64,000 nucleotides of DNA, taken from assembly GCA_903813345.2 (NCBI GenBank), contig CAIIXF020000001.1:34629366-34693365 (forward strand), in the 5' to 3' direction. Made by a program: the position numbers and the translations under genes. This DNA comes from Owenia fusiformis (lineage: Eukaryota; Annelida; Polychaeta; Sabellida; Oweniidae). The notes beneath the pieces were generated by a model that did not search any database, was not told the DNA's origin, and was given only the letters and a program-made list of their open reading frames with translations. Each line of letters opens with the position of its first letter. Positions within the stretch are counted from its first letter, which is position 1. Below, in pieces: positions 46,193 through 57,561 of this stretch.

Positions 46193-48895
46193 CACTGGGG
46201 AGTATCGTGATGCAACAACACCGTGTTGTTGCATCAAGATGGCCAGACTTCCGGTGATAGATTTTCGTACGATATTTTGTTTCCCCAATTAAACCCATTT
46301 CTAGGACGAGTTGCTCAATAACCATACACGTGCAGTAAGCGCACGATCTATATTTAAAGAAACTGTCATTAGTATACATGTACCATCACCAAGAAGCAAT
46401 AAGTTCACGGTTTTAGTTCCTCACTATTGATGCAACAACACCTAATCGAAGATGCAACAACACTCCTCTAGATTTGAGCAATGATGCAGCAACACCAATT
46501 AATAGTATAATTTCAGAAGACCATAAATCTCGAGAGGAACAGATTTTTAAATGCTACTATTGCAACACCGTTACCCATTACCCATATCTTCTCAAGGCAT
46601 TCAAAATACACGTCCTGCAGGCGAAGATCCTTTATATGTATTTTCAAAAAATACTTTTAAATATTATAATGTACTGGACGTTGTTCTATAACATAGTTCA
46701 ATCGCCTTTAACATGGCAAGCTTTAGTAACCCAATCTATTTTCATAAACCACTGTTCCATAGCTTGATGACCCTGACTCCAGTATCATTCAAAATGGTGG
46801 ACAAACATCTTTCGTTCTCGGTAAACATGATGAGCTATTGGAAATTATCTGTCATCCATCTTTGAAACAGTGATAAACTAGTAGATGTACGTTACCACTG
46901 TTTATCAAATTATAACTAAAACAGCTTAACTGTGACATTCGTGACCTTATGTTGATGGGATGATTGCTTCATCTATGATATAATATGATATGATTCTTTA
47001 TTTCCTCCAATTTGGAGAGCCAACGTGTAAAAACGTCTAATTGACTTTATTAGAGAGGCCGTTTAGTTACACGTTTAATGGAAATCTTGCACGACCCACA
47101 TGTAGAATTACGAGTATTGCTCTCTTTGGATTCCTTCTCTCCGACTGAGTAAAAAGGTAAACAAAAGTGATAAGATTAAGGGCCCAAAAAGGTAAATTGA
47201 TAGGGGTACAGTTATCCCAGATATCCCGGGCCCTCAGGAAATATCATATTGTCTCTCGGAATAAAACCAATTTTAAATCCCTCTCAGTAAATAACCTTTA
47301 TATAATAGCATTGTATAACTGCAATATCATTAAACCAACACTCATCCCATACAACTCTTGAGAACGATGTACAACTCCTGGATGGCGTAAACTCCTGAGC
47401 AGCGTATACAATTCTTCAACTTGATATATGACATCATACTTTGGGTTGGATAACAAAGGATATACAATATACAATTGTAGACCTCTCTTGAGGTCAACTG
47501 GCAAATTGTATACCGATACTGTAATCCTTGAAAGTTCGGAGGTCGAGGTCAACAGTACTCTCAGGGTTTACTGTTGAGGTATACACTTTGGCCGAATAGA
47601 GAGGTTGACAATAGTTTGTTAGTCCGAAGAATATAATAATTTGAAGGATATAATATACAATTGTAAGGTCAACTGGCAAAATTGTATACCGATACTGTAA
47701 ACCTTGAAAGTACTGTTGATCAAGACCAGAGGTCGAGGACACTTTTGCCAGTTGACCGAAAAGAGAGGTTAACAATTGTTCTGTAAGTCCAAATAATATA
47801 ATAATTGGACGAATATATAATCGGATATCACGTGAACATATATAAAGGTATCATATTTTAGCAAAAAATCCCCAAACCGTCGAATACTTGTAATTTTTTA
47901 CAGAACTTATTTTTTCAAAATTTAAAAAATGTTAACATTAAAAAACAATTTTTCAAAAATAGGGGTCAACAGTTTACAATTGTTGACCTCCCCAAAGGTC
48001 AACCGGCAAAATTGTATACTGAGACTGTAAACCGAAAAACTACTGTTGACAGAGACCGAAGGTCGAGGTCAACATTAGTTTCAAGGTTTACAGTTTTACA
48101 GAAACTTTTTTTCAGAAGTAGCAGTCAACAGTACCTAGTAGCGGTCAACAGTACATACTTTTGACCGCTAATCACCCAATCAGAATCGAGTATTTCAGTT
48201 GAGGTACTAACAATACATTTTGTTGACCGCTCATCAACCAATCAGAATTGAGTATTTCAATTGAGGTACTAACAACACAAAATGACTGATATCTGTTGTC
48301 TTTCCAAAATTATATTAATTATTTGTAAGCAATTTCCATACGGTAAATCAAGGGCATGTATGTATAATCTTTATTTTTCAGATACAATATCAATGAGATT
48401 GCCTCCCGGGGATTCTGTACTTTATTTAGTTTGCCTTGTATATCCTTTTAACTTTGATATAGACAAAGAAACCAAACAAAATACGTTTCGTTCATGGACC
48501 ACTGACTCACACGTTTTATTCATTTCCCGACCTACACCTGTAAACAGAACATAAAATAGTTTCTCTTGTTGTTCAATGATACATTATATTGGCGTTTTTG
48601 CATCAGCACATTGGTGTTGTTGCATCATCGATAAGAAACAGAGTGGTGTTGTTGCATCAATAGTGAGGAATTAAAACCACGAATTTATCGCTTCTTGATG
48701 AAGCTACATGTATACCAATGACAGTTTTTTTAAATATAGATCATGCGCTAACTGCATGTGTATGATTATTGAGCAACTCGTCCTAGAAATGGGTGTAAAT
48801 TGGAAAAACAAAGCATCGTACGAAAATCTATCACCGGAAGTCTGGCCATCTTGATGCAACAACACGGTGTTGTTGCATCACGATACCCCCCAGTG
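46193..48895. mobile_element. CAC-ended TIR element, 5-bp duplication ACTAT
   Basis: A 2.7-kb element with TIRs of about 300 bp begins CACTGGGGAGTATCGTGATG. ACTAT is duplicated at 46188-46192 and 48896-48900. Each arm contains the palindrome GATGCAACAACAC-C-GTGTTGTTGCATC near the tip and two or three further TGATGCAACAACAC boxes about 250-310 bp inside, as expected of transposase binding sites. The core (47340-48260) has palindromic repeats with GGTCAAC, AATTGTATACCGATACTGTA and AAGGTCGAGGTCAAC. No transposase is seen. It lies in an intron of the unknown gene. Confidence 0.85.
46412..46640 (+). other. Open frame in the left arm with CxxC motif
   Basis: A plus-strand frame reads DATTPNRRCNNTPLDLSNDA and later EEQIFKCYYCNTVTHYPYLL, ending KAFKIHVLQ. 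CYYC and a distant His recall a broken C2H2 finger. The DATTP part is just the TIR box translated. It may be a remnant of an element-encoded protein or chance; no function is claimed. Confidence 0.2.
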
Positions 48896-49240
48896 ACTAT
48901 AGAACTTCTGTAGTAAAATAAGAAAATATTGAAGTATCTGTAAAAAGATGGCACCACTTGAATGCAAACTATCTTAATGGATCAAGTATAATTTGAAAAT
49001 ATTGTTTAATGGCATATATAAAAATTGATATTAAATTAATATTTTTTAGAAAAATGTCAGACATTATTTCTTTTCACTTCAGATCATGGTTTTGGGATGC
49101 ATAGGGTCTATTTTTTGATGACAGGTTTACACATAGAGTTTGCTTTTCTTGCTAGGTTTCTTTACAGTTTATGGTCTTTTCCCTTTGGCATTTGTGCTTA
49201 GATATTGACATGTTTAGATTTCTTATCCTTATTTGTTTAC

Positions 49241-49331
49241 CCACCTCCTCCTCCACTACTCATGCCCTCTCCTACATCATTGCCGTCATCAGGTTCTTCA
49301 TCTACTAGCCAGTCTGGTACTTGAGTGTTAT
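49241..49331 (-). CDS. Unknown gene, middle exon
   Basis: This exon encodes NTQVPDWLVDEEPDDGNDVG then EGMSSGGGGG between a TTTCAG acceptor and a GTAAAC donor. It is clearly a paralogue of the first part of the exon at 45525-46154 (PDW, Asp/Glu-rich stretch, MSSGGG), so an internal exon duplication is likely. It leaves two bases over, which fit only the second of the two acceptors at 46154. Confidence 0.6.
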
Positions 49332-49627
49332 CTGAAAGGGGAATGTCGGGAAAATAATAAAATATTGCATCGAAGCATGTATTTTCTTCAGTTTTTATCT
49401 TTGTTCGCTTGATTTAAATCAATTTAGTATTTTAGAAAAATAGAGAAAGTTTTTATAGTTTATTCTCTCCATATAGTATTTCATATGACATCAAAGCAAA
49501 TAATGCTATTTTTGGCTAAAGTTTCTTTGCAATGTCTTATTTAACATAAAACTGTCTCTGAACAGTACAATCATATTTTGTTCAATTCTTTATCTTGATG
49601 ATGAATAGATACATGCACTTGTATATA

Positions 49628-50677
49628 CAGGGTGTTCCAAAAGTAACAGGATTGGTGCTGGCATTTTGTTAAATATGCACCAATCGTCTTCAAAATTGTA
49701 CATAATGTACTTTCATGTGTCTTTACTAAAACTGCAAAGTTTCACGAAAAATATGTAACTCGGATAGAGTTATGGTTGCTATGGTCACATGACATCACAA
49801 TACCCGGGGCAACATTCCACGCAGTAAGTTACATTAAGACAGAAAGAGACATTAAGCATTTTGTACATCCCATATCAAAGTTAAAATGCAACAACTGGTA
49901 GGAATAACATTTGTTTTACATAATTTGATATTCTTATGTATCCTATGTACTTTGAAAAATAGGCCCCTCTTTGGTCAGTAGAAGAGTAGCACTCTGTATC
50001 CATGACTCAAACACATGAGTGAACCCATTTGAGGACATGTCACGCATGGTCGATTGAACAACTTGGAGAAGGTCATTTTCATTTTTAAAGATCTAACAGC
50101 ACTGCTAAGCATTCCATTCTCCATGTAAGTAAAAATTGGATATTGCATGATCAGAACAGTATGGTGCATGGTTTTAGAACTCAAGACCTAGCTCCTCTAT
50201 GGCTGCATGGTCTTTAATGGTGACCTGCGGGCAGGCGCGTTATCAAGGTGGATGACTGGCTTCAAATTGGGTATTTTTAAAAACTCAACCATGAATTGTT
50301 CAGACTGTAATTCATAGTGATATTCAAGGAAATTGAATATTATCATTATGAAATTATACTTGAATCTGAGTTTTATAGCAAACCTTTACAACAAAGCAAC
50401 TAATAAAATAAACAAGAAATGTTGTATTATAATAGGTGAATTAGATATTTTCTTCAGTAATACAAAAATGTTAGATATCACATTTTCAGAAAAAAAGTTG
50501 CCCCGGGTATTGTGAAGTCATGTTACTATAGTAACCACAACTCTTCCCGCATTTCATCATTTTTTCTGAAACTATACAATTTTAGTTGCAATAAGTACAA
50601 TTTGTGAAAATTTGAAGACACTCAGTGCAAAATTGACAAAATACCAGCACCAGTCCTGTTACTTTTGGAACACCCTG
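49628..50677 (-). pseudogene. Dead mariner-like transposon
   Basis: Ends CAGGGTGTTCCAAAAGTAAC and their complement form inverted repeats of about 100 bp, flanked by TA (49626-49627 and 50678-50679). On the minus strand near 50210-50090 a degenerate transposase reads AAIEELGLEF, then after a stop NHAPYCSDHAISNFYLHGEW. This corresponds to the mariner LGWEVLPHPPYSPDLAPSDF region. Stops and frameshifts show it is inactive. It lies in the intron between two exons of the unknown gene. Confidence 0.88.
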
Positions 50678-50705
50678 TATGCACAGTACAAAATAATACA
50701 CATAC

Positions 50706-50810
50706 CAAGATAATTCTTCTGTATGAATCTTATCCAAAATCTTCGCATTTGATTCAAGTCTGCTGGTGAGTAAGTGGAGTCATCAGATTCATTGGACAGC
50801 TCTATGTAGT
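50706..50810 (-). CDS. Unknown gene, most upstream exon found
   Basis: This exon encodes DYIELSNESDDSTYSPADLN then QMRRFWIRFIQKNYL between a TTTCAG acceptor and a GTATGT donor (2 bases in, 1 base out). The amphipathic QMRRFWIRFIQKNYL end could be a helix. No homologue is recognised. Upstream exons, including the start codon, were not found on the minus strand above 50811. Confidence 0.55.
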
Positions 50811-51273
50811 CTGAAATAGTGAATTATTTAGGTGTTGTATTTACAGTTTGCAGTTATCAGGGGTCTGATGAATTTACAGGATCCACAAATATGTCTGGAA
50901 TATTGATACTGTACATTGCTGGATTAATCTTGAATTCTAACCCAGGATAAAATTGTATATTCGCAATATCTCAGGATTAATATTTTCTTATAATCTGATA
51001 GATATTTTTGTAATTTGATGAATCAAAGGGATTATCTCCAAAATCCTACAATTGTGATGTACTCGTACTTGAAGAAAATTTGCGAAATCCCTATAGGATT
51101 AAAATTCCTCAAGATTCAAGTAATCAATTCTGCTATACGGCAAAATTTTTTGCATTTAGACACACTTAAATCATTGTCTAGTACTGCTGTTTTAAAAACA
51201 TGTTTTAAACTAGAAAAAATAAATAAATATCAACTTGTGTGCTATTAGGTTTCACAAATATGAATTTCATGCC

Positions 51274-52019
51274 AAAGGAGTGGTATCGATATGGTGAATT
51301 TTTTGAACACGCATTTCTCTTAATTAAACCAGTCATCAAAACATTCTGAAAATTTTACACATTTTCAATTTAATGGTCATCTTTTGGATGGTAACATTAT
51401 AATTTGAAATATGCTTATATACTTCTCTCTATATTGTTTTAGAAAACACATCAGACATTTCTTTTGTTCTTGGTATCATATGTTCGGAATGAAATGAAAC
51501 ATCTATCCGAACCTCATTGGAACAAAACGACATAAACACAACGTGTTTAGGTCTCTCAATATTGTAATTGTACAAAGGAAAGTTTGGTTGATTTTAAAAA
51601 AGTATCTTGTTAATGAAATAAAAGGTTTATCTTAATTTTTATCTATTTTGGGGGGTTTTGTTTTAAGATTTTGCATACTTTTTGTAAAATCAACCAAAAT
51701 TTCCTTTGTATTACTATAATATTGAGAGGTCTAAGAAAATGTTGTATGCTATTTTGTTGCAACAAGGTTCGGAAAGACATTTTATTTCATTTTCAAGTAT
51801 TGATAGAAAGGAACAAAAAACAATTGCACTAAAAAACAAAAAATTTTAACAAAAACAGTTGTATAAAATATATATAAATAATTTTTGCATTAAATTGTTG
51901 CCAATCAGTCAACATTACATAAAAGGCCGTGTTTTTTTACAGAATGTTTTCAATAATTGCTTTATAATTAAGAGAAAAACATTCTTGGATTCAGATCACC
52001 ATATCGATACCTCTCCTTT
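51274..52019. mobile_element. Foldback element, about 750 bp
   Basis: The arms begin AAAGGAGTGGTATCGATATGG and the near-complement, and match inwards to a centre near 51650 (for example TTGAGAGACC against GGTCTCTCAA, and AAGGAAAGTTTGGTTGATTT against its complement). No clear target duplication could be fixed. Confidence 0.7.
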
Positions 52020-52122
52020 AGACGTTCTTATTTTTGAATACTAGGCAATCCTTAAAATGGGTTGATAGGGTATTCTAGTAAATTTTGTCTAAAAATAAAA
52101 ATCTTGAATAACCTTAGAAGTA

Positions 52123-52289
52123 CAGTAAAACCTGGCTAATCTGAATTGCGAGAAGTGTTTTGGATTAGAAGGTGTTCACATTTCTAGGTTTCTTTTACAT
52201 GGGAGTGAATGGGAGGTTTGGAAATTGGGACAGAGAAAAAGTCTTCATATTAACAGGTGAGAGGTGTTCAGATTATAGAGGTTTTACTG
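52123..52289. mobile_element. pogo/Tigger-like MITE
   Basis: Ends CAGTAAAACCTGGCTAATC and the complement of CAGATTATAGAGGTTTTACTG lie between TA dinucleotides. It has GTGTTCA boxes inside. This terminus type is known from Tigger/pogo MITEs. Confidence 0.65.
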
Positions 52290-53070
52290 TACTTACTTTT
52301 TACCAAAAACAGACAATGAGACTTCATTATGGATCATATAAAAATACGGTGGGCTTCATTATGAGAAAAAGCATTAGAAATTCTATACAAAAAGTGTCTG
52401 ACAGAATTCCAGAATAACAGAATTCCATAAAATTGTTCAACTGGCAACTGAAATATAAACATTTTTAGAGAAAACATAGCAGCGCGGACATAGTTAATCT
52501 TGTATCACACCGGGATACTCTGACAATGGCGACTTCAGAAGCTGTCAACAATTCTAAGGAATGTAACAATCAATTGCACTCTTCTTATGCAGTTCACTTT
52601 GTTAATGCCTTATTTATCCACTAATTTCAGGCAATTGTTTTAACTTTTGTAATGATCTCATATATGATGCACATGTTGACTTTCTGTTGTTCTGAATCAA
52701 TACAATATGTCTTCCTCCATACCAGCAATGGCAATAGGTTTAGAGAATGCCTGACATTGACAAAGTAAAATTTGAAATTGGACACCAGCTTATGATGATA
52801 AGTGTTAATTGAAAAATACTAGAACTAACAGATTTATCTTTATTTTCGCAAAATTTGAACACCTCTGGGAACATAATGATTTAAATCGATGTGGTGATTC
52901 ATACAGGTAGAATAAAAATACCATTCCACCATCCCACATAGCCATTGTCTCTCATATTACATTGTTACAAACTTCATAATCATAATATAGAGTATATAGA
53001 CACTATATTGCTTAACGATTTCATTTTTAAAGCATTGGAATTAATTTCCTTTATGACTTAAAACACAATA

Positions 53071-54908
53071 GAGGATATCCTATGATTTTTGAGGGAGACA
53101 ATTTTTATTCATGTGTGGATACCAACCATCTCCACAAATGTACACAGTGAGAGAGAGATGAGCGATATAGACCGAGAATGTCATGGGATATCACATTTAT
53201 TATTACTTGTGAATTCTAAAATAGCCCACAATAACATCAAGCAAAACTTAAAACCATTCAAAAACTCAAATATTTATTCAAACAAGATCATGCTCTATAT
53301 AATAGAGTCTCTGGTCCAACTAGATAGCAGCTGCATAATCGTTATTTTATTCTTGAAAGATGGATGACTGAGTGTTTGTTATGAATCTGCACCCGGGAAT
53401 ATGCATTGAATTTTCATGTCACATCCAGAGCTCTGTCAGGCCTGTAGCTACCTTTGGCCAAGGAGAGTTCACTTTTCAAGAAATTCTGGGGGGTTCACTT
53501 TTGACAATTTTAGCCCAAAATCACTTGAAAAGTGCTCAGAATGGGGAAAAACTGCATGATTTTGAAAGAATTTTTGGCCAGGGGGTTTGCTTGTACCAAC
53601 TGAACCCCCCTTCATCGACAAATTTTTATGTGAGGTGGAATGACTGCAACTTGGTTCTTTTGAACAATGCTTTTCTTCATTTTATGTTTAAATCAGAATA
53701 AGTAATGACAAAATGAATCACCATAAGTAACTGTAAGGTTGTCTGAACTTTATTCTAACAGTAAATCAGTTGTGTTATTTGTCAAACCATTTTTGGCGCT
53801 GAATGCAAAACTTAAGAAAAAATAGTATCCATTAGATATGATTGGATATCATGTCTTATTCCATGATGGTGAAACGTGACTTAAATATATCCTGTATTTA
53901 CACGCACATTCAACTAAGCGTTGGATACAGAGTAAAAAAGTCGTCAGCGTTGGGATACGGTCTAGCAGACGAAAGTCGAAAAAATGTTTCGCTACACTGC
54001 ACTTCCAGCTGATGAAATTGAAGAAAAAAGAAAGAAAATAAAATGTCTTGTATAATACAATAAAAAGCAAACAACAAGGCCATAAAGATTTTGAAGGAAT
54101 ATCGATGTAAAATATCTCTGAGGTGAGAAGGTTGATCTGTTTCTCCGGCCCCAAGCCTAGGGACTTGATTTAGGCAAGTTTTATATGGGTAATCATGGAA
54201 TAAAAGCGTTATTCAATGATTTCTCGTGAAATACAGAAAGTATTCTTCCCTTGAACGTCTGTATTTCACGATGCGCTAGCATCTCGGGAAGAATATTTTT
54301 TGTATTTCACTCGAATCATTGAATAACTTACATTATCCGATGGATACTAAATATATATGGGGATACCAACACAAGATAATTTTCGTATACGCCACTAAAA
54401 TCGTATCCAATCCATATGACGTGATATCCAATCTTATCCAACAGATACTATTTTGAAAAAAAAAGTTTTGAAAAAATTGAAAATTAATTCGGAAAAAAAT
54501 TTGAAAATAAAATTATAGAAATAAAAAAAAATGAAAAGAAATTTGGAAAAAAATTGAAAAAATATTTGGAAAAATTTGAAAAGTTCCAAGGTTATATGCT
54601 CAGTAAAAATGAGTTACATTTTTTCATGCAATCATTTTATAAAAATAAGGTCACAGAAAATAAAATGAAAAAATAGAATAGAATTAGAAAACAACAACTT
54701 TAGGTCAAATTATTTGAAGTCCATACAAAAATAGCGACCATCGGATAAATATGATATCCTATGATTTTCTTGGCTATCATTTTTATCCACTCTTGGATAT
54801 CCCTTGGATATTGCAGATCTCCACTCATTCGCTGCGCTCACTCGTGGAGATGGGCGATGTCCAATCATGGATAAAAATGGTATCCCTCAAAAATCATAGG
54901 ATATCCTC
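53071..54908. mobile_element. TIR element with GAGGATATCC ends
   Basis: The left end GAGGATATCCTATGATTTTT continues as GAGGGA..CAATTTTTAT..CATCTCCAC, and the right end is its complement, giving a TIR of about 70 bp with TA on each side. Many GGATAT/ATATCC boxes lie inside. A separate foldback at 54200-54335 (arms GTTATTCAATGATTTCTCG and complement, with TGTATTTCAC) sits within it. An A-rich stretch occurs at 54440-54570. Apparent frames at 54751-55191 come from these palindromes. Confidence 0.6.
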
Positions 54909-54913
54909 TATTT

Positions 54914-56287
54914 ATCCTATGCATCCTAAGCAGGTGTCCAGAATCCGTACCTCCTTCTTCCCCCCTGCTATAACCAATTTGGACGCGCCCGATTTAACTG
55001 AATCACATGATCCAATAATGCGCAATGACTTATACATGATTTCTGTCGCAGTGTTGCGACAGCCAATCAGATTGCGAGTTCTTAATCGGGAAAATGGTAA
55101 CTGCTTATTGCAGGGGGTAAAAAGAAAGAATATGTTCTGGATTTTGAACCCCTGTGATCGGAGGATGATCCTATGCCAAGTAGAGTTTTAGGGAGATAAG
55201 TTAGTAAGATATATCCTGTCTCCTGATTTTGAGGTTTCCATATCCAGAACTCCCATATCTCCCGCCATATCTCCCGCTCCAGGGCATACCCGCTTTAAAA
55301 ATTTTGTTTAAAAAAATTTCTGAAAAAAAATTAGAAAGAACAATTTGAAAAAATGTTGAAAAAAATGTGAAAAAATTAGAAAACTCCACTGGGTATAGGA
55401 TAAAGCAATTATGTACAATCGGTTTCGATATGGGCTTTATCCCACGTGAGATATGCATCTACCTTCAGTCCCTATGGTCCATAAGGTAGTTATGCATATA
55501 TCCCTATCCACACATTAAACATCCATAGGATTTTGAAATTTGAACTTTCAGTGATCTTTATTACCCCACAACTTCTAATATAAGTATGCATCAGTTATAA
55601 GTGTGCTAAAAGTAAGCTTGGAAATCACTCATTTGGCCTTTATAATTAATGAACAATTATACCTACCCTCTCTAGGCCTGGATAGTACCCCCTGTATGGT
55701 ACCTAGGGTCAGTACAAAAGCAAAGGTAGACTTCAGGAACATCCTCCTTTATATCATAGTCCTCCTACAGCTACTTATGAGTCTCTTATTGAACTAACTA
55801 ATATATGTGGGAATATATCATCTTTATAAACTTGCACAACTACTGCTAGATTCCAGTTAAAGGATAAGGTGCAGTTTAACTTTTTAACCTCCAGTTTTTT
55901 TTACTTCCAAATGCCATGAGCTACTAATACTTAAAGCATACAGTATATAAGAAGTTAAAATTATGTAAAGAATTAAGCGCAAATATTTGTGATGATCTCT
56001 ATGTTAATATAGTTTTCACAATTGACAAAGAGATTTTTATTATCGATATATAGAATTTCATTTTAAATATAGAATGAGAATTCTTTGTGAGAGCCTTCCA
56101 ATAAACTGTTTTGTTAAAGACACTTGGCTGACATGCCAAGTTTCGAAAATACCTCCATTCTTTTTGTTCAAATTATTGAGAATAATGAAAGTCAACAATT
56201 GTAAGTTATCCAGGGTTTAGGAATAGATCTTAAAAATGTATTTGAAGAAAATGTGTAAAATATTTCACAAATTCTTCCTCGCGAAAC
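54914..56287. other. No gene seen
   Basis: A+T-rich sequence with A-rich runs at 55310-55380. The frame that reaches 55191 shows no recognisable domain. Nothing else is supported. Confidence 0.4.
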
Positions 56288-57556
56288 CAGGTCCATAGCC
56301 AGGGGGGGGGTTCGATAGGTTTTTCACCATTCTGAGCACATTTTAAGTGATCTTGGCCATTTTTATCCCATCGAACAAAGTTCGGAGGGATATAGGGAAC
56401 GCCTCCGTCCATCTGTCCGTCCGTACGTACATCGTACATCTGTCCGGGCATTAACTCAAATACCATTGGCCTGATTTTGTTCACATTTTGTACACATATA
56501 CACTATGGAGATAGAAGTTCTGCTCGAAAGCCGATTTTCAAAATGGCCACTCATTTAAAAATGGTGGCCATTTTAGTGACGATTTTACAGTAATTTAGAT
56601 GCAATATGTAAAACTGTAATAGCAATATGTTTTAAATGTAAAAGAATTATATAGGACATTAATAAAGCTAGAAATGTAGATATTAAAGAAGCACATGGCA
56701 GCCATCTTGAAAAAATGGCGGCCTTTACTCGTTATTTTACGATTTTTGCTGTAACTTGAAAAGTAATGGAGCGATTTTGTTCATATTTGGTATGTGAGTA
56801 CTATAAACATGACACACTGTCTAATGAGACTTTTGGTAGAAGGCAGCCATTTTGAAAAATGGTGGCCATTTTGAAAAATGGCCGCCATTTTAACATATTT
56901 TACTATAGCACGAAAAGTAGTGGAGTGATTTTGTTCATATTTGGTATGTGAATACTATAAGCATGGCACACTGTCTCATGACACTTTTGGTAGAAGGTGG
57001 CCATTTTGAAAAATGGCTGCGATTTTAACGTATTTTACTATAACTCGAAAAGTAGTGGAGCGATTTTGCTCATATTTGGTATGTGAATACTATAAGCATG
57101 GCACACTGTTTAATGACACTTTTGGTAGAAGGCAGCCATTTTGAAAAATGGCTGCCATTTTAACGTATTTTACTATAACTCGAAAAGTAGTTGAGCGATT
57201 TTGTTCATATTTGGTATGTGAATACTATAAGCATGGCACATCTGTCTAATGACATATTTGGTAGAAGGTGGCCATTTTAAAAAATGACCACCATTTTAAC
57301 ATATTTTACTATAACTCTAAAAGTAGGAGAGTGATTTTGTTCATATTTGGTATGCGAATACTATAAGCATGGCACACTGTCTAATGACACTTTTGGTAGA
57401 AGGTGCCCATTTTGAAAAATGGCTGCCATTTTTGCTATATACTTTGTTTGTAAAAATGCCAGCCATGGCTGTTCGATGGGATTTGCTACGCTTTGGCGTT
57501 GCTGTTGTCTAGTTCAAAAAGTGAACCCCCCTTAGCAAATCCTGGCTACAGGCCTG
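56288..57556. mobile_element. TIR element with 5-bp duplication GAAAC, with nested repeat
   Basis: The ends are CAGGTCCATAGCCAGGGG and, complemented from the right, CAGGCCTGTAGCCAGGATTT. GAAAC is duplicated at 56283-56287 and 57557-57561. Most of its length is the hairpin-ended element at 56365. The same terminus type occurs at 2959 and 34747. Confidence 0.75.
56365..57500 (+). mobile_element. Pearl/HINE-like element with 135-bp core
   Basis: The 5' terminal repeat ATCCCATCGAAC forms a hairpin with GTTCGGAGGGAT and is followed by CCGTCCATCTGTCCGTCCG at about 56407. The core has five units marked by TTCATATTTGGTATGTG at 56780, 56934, 57069, 57204 and 57340 (mostly 135 bp). The 3' end GTTCGATGGGAT (57471-57482) is followed by the small hairpin TACGCTTTGGCGTT. 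Confidence 0.75.
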
Positions 57557-57561
57557 GAAAC

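Noticed and set aside
49975-50184. 69-codon minus-strand protein
   Set aside because: It is an out-of-frame reading of the decayed mariner transposase region.
54751-55191. 146-codon plus-strand open frame
   Set aside because: It runs through the palindromic end of the element at 53071-54908 and shows no domain, no splice context and no homology I recognise.
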